From positions 238,749 to 302,748 of the forward strand of contig RDEW01000032.1 of the NCBI GenBank assembly GCA_011109175.1: a DNA stretch of 64,000 nt, in the 5' to 3' direction. Below are positions 57,160-64,000 of the stretch, piece by piece. A program made the translations under genes and the position numbers. Numbering within the stretch: position 1 is the first letter of the stretch; every line of letters starts with the position of its first letter. Source of the DNA: Dicyema japonicum. Taxonomy: Eukaryota; Dicyemida; Rhombozoa; Dicyemidae. The notes under the pieces were generated by a model. It ran no database searches, was not told the origin of the DNA, and saw only the letters and a list, made by a program, of their open reading frames with translations.

Positions 57160-58045
57160 AGACGGAGAATGTGTTTTATCCTGCTTCTTAAATGGGGAGA
57201 CGTCGAGGAAAATCCTGGACCAGATCACATCATAATGCAAGTTAACTTTAATAATTCAGGACGAATATTGCCGCACTATAACGTTTTTACTCAGACATTC
57301 TGTAGATATCGCTATTTTTCAAGAGCCAAACTCCTCATGCCTCCGGAGCTACCGTCCCGAACTCAAGCGATTCATTTGGATAGAAAATGCGACAATCGGT
57401 ATGCTAAAAAACAAGTGGAGAATATCATAATATGTGGAGTCATCTTCAATGATCTCAACGTCAAACATCTTCAATGGAAGACCACTCAATCAGCCGACAA
57501 AAGAGGTACTCTAATTGTTGACTTTTTAGAAAGCCGATGATTCTAAATTTCCCGAAATCATAATCAACTTAACCTGCTCGTCCGTTTCTTTCTCAAATAT
57601 TTTCCACTATTTTCCTGGAACGTCTCCCAAGACTTCCATAGTGATCATAATCTATTTATACTAGTGATCATAATCTAGTAGCTAAATTCCAAGCTATTCG
57701 CTCACCGTAGCGTAATTGAATTTTTATTTTTAATTCTATCGACATGAGAGTGAATCATCTAAATACTTTTTCCCCAGACCAGAAAAGCTATTATCTTTCG
57801 AGCAGTGTATAAATGTATAATACTATGGGGGACGTGAGATCAAAATCGCGTCTACTCTGAATTGTTATCCGTCAAGGATCGCTTTAAAGTTTATTCTTAA
57901 TCGAAGTATCCTGCTCAAAAGGGCCTGAATCAACGCTTCTAACATATGTTGACAATTTAACTATTGCAAGCCGAAACAGCTACGTGGATCTGCAAAATCA
58001 AAGCATCATTCACACCTAATCGCTATGGAGTATGCTGACTTCGAT
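57160..58045 (+). mobile_element. Decayed LINE with a well-preserved 2A motif at its start
   Basis: MCFILLLKWGDVEENPGP begins at 57169; GDVEENPGP (57196-57222) is the canonical 2A core that makes ribosomes skip a peptide bond. Such motifs are known at the N-terminus of some CR1-like and trypanosome non-LTR proteins. The endonuclease follows: NIIICGVIFNDLNVKHLQWK, RGTLIVDFLES, then IINLTCSS and FPGTSPKTSI. At about 57957-58010 LLTYVDNLTIASRNSYVDLQ is a decayed RT catalytic block (YADD replaced by YVDN). Most of the RT is deleted, so the element is dead. Confidence 0.75.
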
Positions 58046-58139
58046 TCGTATTGTGATTATGACGAATACTATCAATAATTGCTCATATGAATGTTAGTTA
58101 GACTATATTTTTATATTTTTACTATTTTTGACTAAGTTA

Positions 58140-58401
58140 TCAGAAGACGTAAGTTGGTCTATAATATTTAATTGGTTTTTTTAGTGTTGTTATTTCCTTT
58201 GACGAGTTAAGTAAGTACGAAAAATTCTTCTTTCTATTGAGTCTTCCAACTCTGGAAACTCCTACATATCCATTGCCGTTTCTGGGGAAGTTAAAGAATC
58301 ATTAAACACGATATTTTACTCATTGACACCTCACAGATTGCACTGATTTCCATCGCATTTAAAACTGGATGAATTTCATTCAATAAGTACTTTAAAGTCA
58401 T
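58140..58401 (-). CDS. Candidate orphan protein, 77 aa, 2 exons
   Basis: Exon 1 58401-58310 reads MTLKYLLNEIHPVLNAMEIS AICEVSMSKI. A 28-nt GT...AG intron (58309-58282) joins it to NGNGYVGVSRVGRLNRKKNF, SYLLNSSKEITTLKKPIKYY. In a neighbouring frame just upstream, KIWLNFNFIGKGADDLNQLF reads like the preceding part of the same protein, so the true N-terminus may lie beyond a one- or two-base shift. Family not recognised. Confidence 0.35.
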
Positions 58402-58534
58402 ACCAACCTAATAAATAATTGGTTAAGATCATCAGCACCTTTACCAATAAAATTGAAATTTAACCAGATTTTCTTAGAATTAGTACTTGTGGCTACTTGA
58501 TCCAGCTTCTCTTGTAATTAGTACCTGTGGCTTC

Positions 58535-58615
58535 TTCCAGTGACGTCATTAGATCCACCTTACTCAAGGGTCGCCCAATACCTGACCGGCATTCAAAAAG
58601 ATCCTTTTTATTTTA
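58535..58615 (+). mobile_element. SINE core fragment, subfamily A2
   Basis: GACGTCATTAGATCCACCTT ACTCAAGGGTCGCCCAATAC, CTGACCGGCATTCAAAAAGA TCC matches the core of 46687-46935. Confidence 0.65.
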
Positions 58616-60668
58616 AAAACCATCTATCGACTCTCAGGAGATATGACAAATGCAACCCATTTGAGAACCTTGTGAGGAAGTCGAGTGGCAAAATTCATTA
58701 AACGAATCTAAAGGGAATGCATCTGTTCCAGAGGAAAACATCGGGAAAAAGTTGAGATCGATACTGAGAGAGGCTAGGGACACCTCATGGCCTACCTGCA
58801 GAATTTGTTAATTTTGCTCAGCCAAAATGTTGGATTGTAAAAACTGCCTCAAAATCCGAAGGTGATCACCCTTGGAGTCTGTCTATTTTCAGACAATATT
58901 CTTCAAAGATGGGAGAAATACTCATGAGGTAAAGTAGATCACAGGTGAAATTAGCCATTGCTCCTGTTGTTGTAGTCAAGGCAGAGAGCCTTCTAATCAC
59001 AAATTAAAGCTTATTACATTTACATTATAAATTAAGAGTCAGTTCTCTATCTGTCCTAGATAATGTAAGTCGTAAGTATCATCTATCTAAGACTGGAAGC
59101 CCAAAGGGTTGGTAGATAAATAAAGGAATATCTAAAGAGAAGAAACTTTTATATTATAAAAGAAGATATCTTCAAACGCGAGTCCCACGAGGGTCATTCT
59201 TACCCTTTTGATATTATTATGATGATAGCTAGTTTTTCTCCGAAGTCACCAAGTACACGATCTGTGGTGTGTTCAGATGACATACTACTATCTGACATAT
59301 CGAGATGACCTTGAGTATCCAATGAGGATCAAATATCCCAATAGGCATACCGAGGACTCCTTCTAGCACAATTAAAGACTATATAAAATTGGTGGAGGTT
59401 TTTTAGTTTTCTATTTTGCTATGTCAATCATTCTACAACAACTCACCTTAAACGAAAGAGAAATTTTATATTCGGTTTTGAAAACGAGAGCACGAGTACT
59501 TGACCTTTGATCTCCGCTTGAAACCATTAACACAACCCTCTACTTCTCAACAAATTTAACTAAGAAAATTCCCTTACTCCTTGTCTACATCCTCGCTTAG
59601 TCTTTCGAACATAGCAAATTGCCATAGCGATTAAATGGTGTTTGTGTTTTCGGTGTTACACACAAACTGCTATATAATCGACTGAGGCAAAAATTACAGC
59701 TAGAGTTGTTGAGAACTTGAATTGGGTTAATCTAGCCAAAGTCCGAACCAAACAAGAATACATCAAACTCCTACAATATCCACAGACAACCCAGGCACTA
59801 TAAGTAATCTTTCACACTGAAAGAAGACACAGTAGATAGGTGGCCTTCCTGTTGTGGTTCCTCAACTTTCTCTCCAAATAGATAACCTCCAGGGACAGTC
59901 ATAACTTTATAAATAACCAATCAAACCAGCAAATAACAGGAAACTTTCTCGAGGATGTAAACCCAGTAAGCAACTCTATAGTGGGAATGTCCCCGAAAGT
60001 TAGGTTATTGAGGACTCACTTGTTTGAATACCAAAGCTACACATTTCATCGAAGAACTATAGGCCAACATCAGTTACTTGTTGGTCTCCATCATCTATCC
60101 CCCAAAAACACAAAATCCTTGTGACCTTAATATTAGGATGATGACTATCTTTAAGTGTCCTAAAGGGATGACAGTCTGGGAGAGTCAACAATTTAACGGT
60201 GATAGTGCATGATCATATGACCACATAATGGTATAACTGGATAAAGCTGTGAATCCCCCATTTGACTACAACTACTACAAATGCTATAACACGTGGTTTA
60301 TTACTCTTAGTGATATTTTCTAAGGCATCTCTGATTTGATCTCAGTTCCTTATGAACCCTCACTCTGGTGACGGCACTAACATAGTGACGGTAGAGAAAT
60401 ACCGTGGGATTGAGTAGTCAGCATCCAATAAAGAGCTTTGGTAAGTTCATCTGGTCCCTCGTGGTAACAGGTCACGAAGTTTCTATAACTCTCTCTGTTT
60501 AGAATCTCCAGGGATCTTGATGTCATCATTCTACAACCAGATTGCTACTGGAGGTAGAATTTAATATTTAAAATAAGAGAATCCATAAGAGGTGCATACT
60601 CATTTTTCGCAGTTTACGATTTATGTCATAGCTTCAGTATCAATGTAGTATCAGTTTCCTCAATTCTC
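58616..60668. other. 2-kb gene-poor stretch
   Basis: No supported gene. 59881-60123 holds an 80-codon frame without an early Met (DSHNFINNQSNQQITGNFLE; SPKVRLLRTHLFEYQSYTFH), which is unrecognised and compatible with chance. No repeat family of the window was spotted here. Confidence 0.3.
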
Positions 60669-61064
60669 TTAATAGAAAATCTTTAGTATTACGCGTAGTA
60701 TTACAAATATTACACAACAGATTATGCCAACGATTATTAACGTCCTATATAAAGCTGTCTCTACATTCGGACTTTACGATAAATTAAAATCATTCAAAGC
60801 GACATAAATACTATTTAATCCACAAGCAGTCATGATTAGAAGGTATGAGATCGGGATGAAGCAATGTCTGACAAAATCCTTATCTCATCATCGGTAACGG
60901 AGTTCTAATGAGAAACAAATACATGAAACATATATAAACACTGAAACAATAAAATGAAGAATATTACTGTAGTTTCAAATTCAATCATTGATATTTGTTA
61001 CCAAAGCATTCTTTCAAAATATTTTATCCTCGAATAAACGAAGATTTTACAAGCAACTCATCAT
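60669..61064 (-). pseudogene. Possible tetraspanin-like membrane protein, broken or with a 15-nt intron
   Basis: Exon 1 61064-61051, intron 22 nt, exon 2 61028-61002, intron 35 nt, then exon 3. Joined: MMSCLIKYFERMLCNILHFI, VSVFIYVSCICFSLEL, whose SCLIKY start and first membrane helix fit tetraspanins. Farther on, in the same frame, are VRHCFIPISYLLIMTACGLN and ALYRTLIIVGIICCVIFVIL, two more membrane helices. Two adjacent TGA codons (60892-60887) and one TAA (60778-60776) intervene. A GT...AG stretch of only 15 nt would remove the TGAs. The large extracellular loop with CCG was not found. More likely a decaying gene than a live one. Confidence 0.35.
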
Positions 61065-61254
61065 CTTTTAATTAATCTGCATTTTGGTTAATATTGTTAT
61101 ATTTGGGTTAACGTCAAAGTTTTAAATTACTCTATTTAAATACCACGGTTATCTCGCCAGGTGTTAAAGTCAAAATAATATGTTATTGACTTCATTGGCG
61201 TAAAAAACTGTCTCGAATTATTATGATTTTAAACTATCTCATTTATTAGGAAAA

Positions 61255-61475
61255 TTACGTAACCAATGGTTTGAATTCATATTCGCAGATTCGAAATTTT
61301 TCTTCATCTAATGCATACGAAAAGCAAATAAGTTCCAATTGCTTTGTTTCATCGATTCGTCTTCTTAGTGTAACATTTTCATCGATGACTTCAAATGATC
61401 ATTTTTCGTCCCATTTTGGCACTTGGTATCACCTGAGACAAGTAGATCACATAAAACTCATGTCTAATTATTTAT
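61255..61475 (-). other. SINE fragment fused to an orphan exon-like frame
   Basis: On the minus strand 61470-61395 matches the SINE core (TATGTGATCTACTTGTCTCA, ACGAAAAATGATCATTTGA). Immediately after it a frame reads VIDENVTLRRRIDETKQLEL, CFSYALDEEKFRICEYEFKP to TAA. RRRIDE...LDE recalls the hAT transposase segment at 18690, so this may be a hAT remnant beside a SINE and not a host exon. Confidence 0.35.
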
Positions 61476-61544
61476 GTCTCCACATTCTTGTCTTACTCCA
61501 TAATGATATAATCCAAAAACTAATATACTTTCTTTGGAATTAAT

Positions 61545-62117
61545 ACATGTGAATTCTGACATCATATTTTTCAATTTACTCGGAAGATACCATAACATCT
61601 GGTCTATGAGGTTAAATGCACATTCAATACTTGAGAACCCTGAAATACTGATCTGTATAAAATATTTGATTGATCTTTTATATAACCAATAGGCGATAAA
61701 TTAGTTTAAACGGATGGTGATAACTTAAAATTTTTGATTGTAAACCTGTTTTTTAATTTTCCTTCAAAGACTGATAAAAATTCAAAAATTTAAATTTTTT
61801 CGGGAATTTTACTTTCTGTCGATATTTAGAAATAATTTACCTGAATCCAAAATAAAAGCTCATTGGTTTGCCCCGTCATGGATGACTCAACTGACTAGTA
61901 CATCCCAAATATTATTACTTTTTTATGTGACTTTCAAAATGTAAACTTGTCTCAATTAATTTTTTGCAACTACTTAGGTTACATAAAGTAAGTTATATTA
62001 TTTATTACGCTCTACTACCTCCAAGTAGGGAAACCAGTTGGTAACAAAAAATTAACAACTAAAAGTGTACGGCCCAAGAAATCAGTTAGATTTGTCTAGT
62101 GTGGTGTAGAACTCTGA
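61545..62117. other. AT-rich stretch, no feature
   Basis: No supported exon or repeat. Confidence 0.35.
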
Positions 62118-62190
62118 ACTAACTAATCACGTGATCCCAGCACGCTCTAGCAGGAACCTCATTTTGCTTTGAGTTACGACGGCGCGTTAC
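62118..62190 (-). pseudogene. LINE 3' end fragment (family L-A)
   Basis: AACTAATCACGTGATCCCAG CACGCTCTAGCAGGAACCTC matches 53268-53310 almost exactly and, inverted, 13540-13575. Confidence 0.6.
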
Positions 62191-63239
62191 TTGCATCATT
62201 CGTACCAAGGCTTCAAGAGGTATTGGTGGCTGGAACTCTGCAGAAAAATAGCATTCAGTGATTTTGGAGGCTCTTTCTCGGCTAGCCTAGATCTTTAAGA
62301 AATTTGTTCAAGAGATGAGAGGGCCCCATGTGCCTCTTTCTCACCAACTTTGTAATGACAGCAACTAACTTATGCTATGCTTAGGAAAGAGATGATACCC
62401 TAAAGATGAAAAAATACGTATATTTCACGGCCAGGTCATTTTTCGAACCAGTCGCCATGGAAACGTCAGCAATCATAGGAAGCAGATCACTGATCTTGCT
62501 AAACAGAATAGAATCGTTTAGGTATTTTTGTTCAATTTTTAAAATACTAAGAATTTTACATTAAATTTAATGATTTTTCGATTTTATGATTTTTAGGTGA
62601 AACAGTTCTATCAAATGGCCTGAGAAGAAGCTTAATATGGTGGACTACATTAAAAAGTATGGGAATGAGATATTGGAAAAGAAGTGTAAAGGAAGTTTTT
62701 CGGTGCTACGAAATTGGTAAGATGAACGTGTAAGACTAGAACTGATAAGGTTCCCGCAAAGCAACTGACTTCCATGACTGCATATTCTTTTTCTTTGAGG
62801 TTAAACATTTTGCCGACCTGTCTATGGCTTGGCCGGTTTAAAGACGAAAACAAATTTAAAATAAAATAAAGAATTAATTTACATTAATAGAATTTTCTAA
62901 ACTTAATTTAAAATTCTACGACATTTTCAACGCGAAACATAATTATGATAAGCATAAAATGAATTCTTTTTTTCAAAATATTCCATATTTTGAAAAACTG
63001 TCGATTACTACCAGAACCTTTTAATTACTTTATTTAAATAATCATGAGTATTCGTAGTTTATTTAAAATACTTACGCAATTCAATAAGATCGGCTAGGTA
63101 TCAGTCACGAGGTTTTTTTTTAATTATTGGCGTGATTGGATGTTTAGTCAACATCATTTTTTGGTTTGACAAAAAATGCACTTATTTATTACTTCTTGAA
63201 TTTTTTCCCGTAGATTGTATATTTGTTTTTTTAAATAAA
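62191..63239. other. Gene-poor stretch with repeat pieces
   Basis: 62452-62512 repeats 21850-21912 (GAACCAGTCGCCATGGAAAC, TTGCTAAACAGAA). 62915-62945 repeats 15845-15870. The frame 62650-62853 (minus) shows no features. Confidence 0.4.
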
Positions 63240-63480
63240 TTAAAATTATTCCAAAAACCAAAAATAGTCAAACTAACTATCTCCTTGATCCTGATTTCAG
63301 AACTTGTCTCTAATAACTACATTGTCCTCGGGGAAAGAATAGTGGATCCTCTTGATGCCGGCCAGGCATTGGGCGTCTGATCAGTAAGGTGGATCCAATA
63401 ACGCATCAAATGTAGGGAAAATAATTATTGACATACTAGCTACATAACACCACGTGGCCATATTCATATAAGCACTAGAA
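63240..63480 (-). mobile_element. SINE copy, subfamily A2, inverted, full length
   Basis: The reverse complement starts GGCCACGTGGTGTTATGTAG and continues TTATTGGATCCACCTTACTG and CCCAATGCCTGGCCGGCATC AAGAGGATCC. It ends AGGATCAAGGAGATAGTTAG, TTTTTGGAATAATTTTAATT. This is the best match to 46687-46935 along the whole length. The 82-codon frame 63132-63380 lies inside it and is an artefact. Confidence 0.8.
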
Positions 63481-63520
63481 TAATCTATATATCTTGTCTC
63501 TACTAATTTAAAAGACTATA

Positions 63521-63824
63521 TAACCTGTATTTACCAAAATGACCATAATAGTGTTAGTCTATTTTTAAATCAGCAGCACTATTTACATTAATCGTTTGAA
63601 TCTTTGACGACCTGGGCATATTGAGAGATCCTTATAAACACAGAAAACCTGGAACAACCTAACTCTTTTTATTATATATTTTCCCCGCACATGCGGGCTA
63701 TAAATATTATGGCTCTCATGAAAGTGCTAATAATAATAACCTGTCTCAACCAAAATGGACATAATTGTGTTCATCCAATTTTTAGATCAGCAACACTATT
63801 AACCTTCCATCGTTAGAATCTACG
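63521..63824. repeat. Direct repeat, about 80 bp, two copies
   Basis: 63521-63603 and 63742-63824 share ACCAAAATG.ACATAAT.GTGTT, ATTTTTA.ATCAGCA.CACTATT and TCGTT.GAATCT. The spacer contains a tail-like GGGCTATAAATATTATGGCT. Confidence 0.6.
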
Positions 63825-64000
63825 TAAAAAAATCTCATCCTGAATCCATTTGTCAGGTAAAATAGTTTTTCATCTCATCTCAAAAGATTCAGCCAATTTA
63901 CTGAGTCTATATCTTCTGCCTTTTAGGAATTTGAGGAGAATCTTAATTCATTTTTAAATTTTTATTATTTCCATTTCGCACAGCGACAGGTAACTCATTT

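Noticed and set aside
63132-63380. 82-codon plus frame
   Set aside because: Contained in an inverted SINE A2 copy.

Overview
This is eukaryotic, AT-rich DNA, most likely from a dicyemid mesozoan (a minute parasite of cephalopods) or another animal with extremely short introns. The main evidence is direct. Wherever a conserved protein can be followed through the window, its exons are joined by GT...AG introns of only about 22-30 nt. I could place about 25 such introns with frame-exact junctions in an annexin, a nucleoside diphosphate kinase, a C-type lectin, a three-member tandem family, two secreted orphans and a hAT transposase. Introns of this size are known as a dicyemid hallmark; the assignment itself is inference. 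No rRNA, tRNA, CRISPR array or bacterial feature was seen.

Layout. 1-14 kb: a graveyard of non-LTR retrotransposons (a whole decayed element at about 4.95-7.87 kb, plus endonuclease and RT fragments) around an intact secreted C-type lectin gene (4076-4660) and its decayed duplicate (about 11.2-11.8 kb). 14.9-21.3 kb: a four-exon gene of only 252 bp for a tiny, apparently GPI-anchored glycopeptide; a fragment of an IRE1-like kinase; a hAT element with 8-bp target duplications; an integrase fragment. 21-28 kb: mostly decayed repeats and a minisatellite. 28.5-28.9 kb: nucleoside diphosphate kinase. 31.9-38 kb: several orphan proteins, including a 362-aa coiled-coil protein. 39.7-40.8 kb: an eight-exon annexin, with one exon duplicated 1.5 kb downstream. 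44.8-49.4 kb: three tandem paralogues of an unknown small protein. 50-52.5 kb: two more orphan genes. 55.6-56.4 kb: a five-exon, 234-aa, cysteine-rich secreted orphan. 57.2-58.0 kb: a non-LTR element with a well-preserved 2A ribosome-skipping motif. 58-64 kb: candidate membrane-protein genes, SINEs and LINE ends.

How the parts relate. The genes look independent, each with its own promoter, and encode surface or secreted proteins (lectin, GPI peptide, cysteine-rich protein, possible tetraspanin), a Ca/phospholipid-binding annexin and one housekeeping enzyme. SINE subfamilies carry 3' tails matching the ends of the local LINE families, so the LINEs probably mobilised them. Several otherwise conserved genes carry a single one-base frameshift, which may mean recent gene death or uncorrected assembly indels. 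Exon predictions below were made by hand from frame continuity and splice dinucleotides; those without a recognisable family are marked as candidates.
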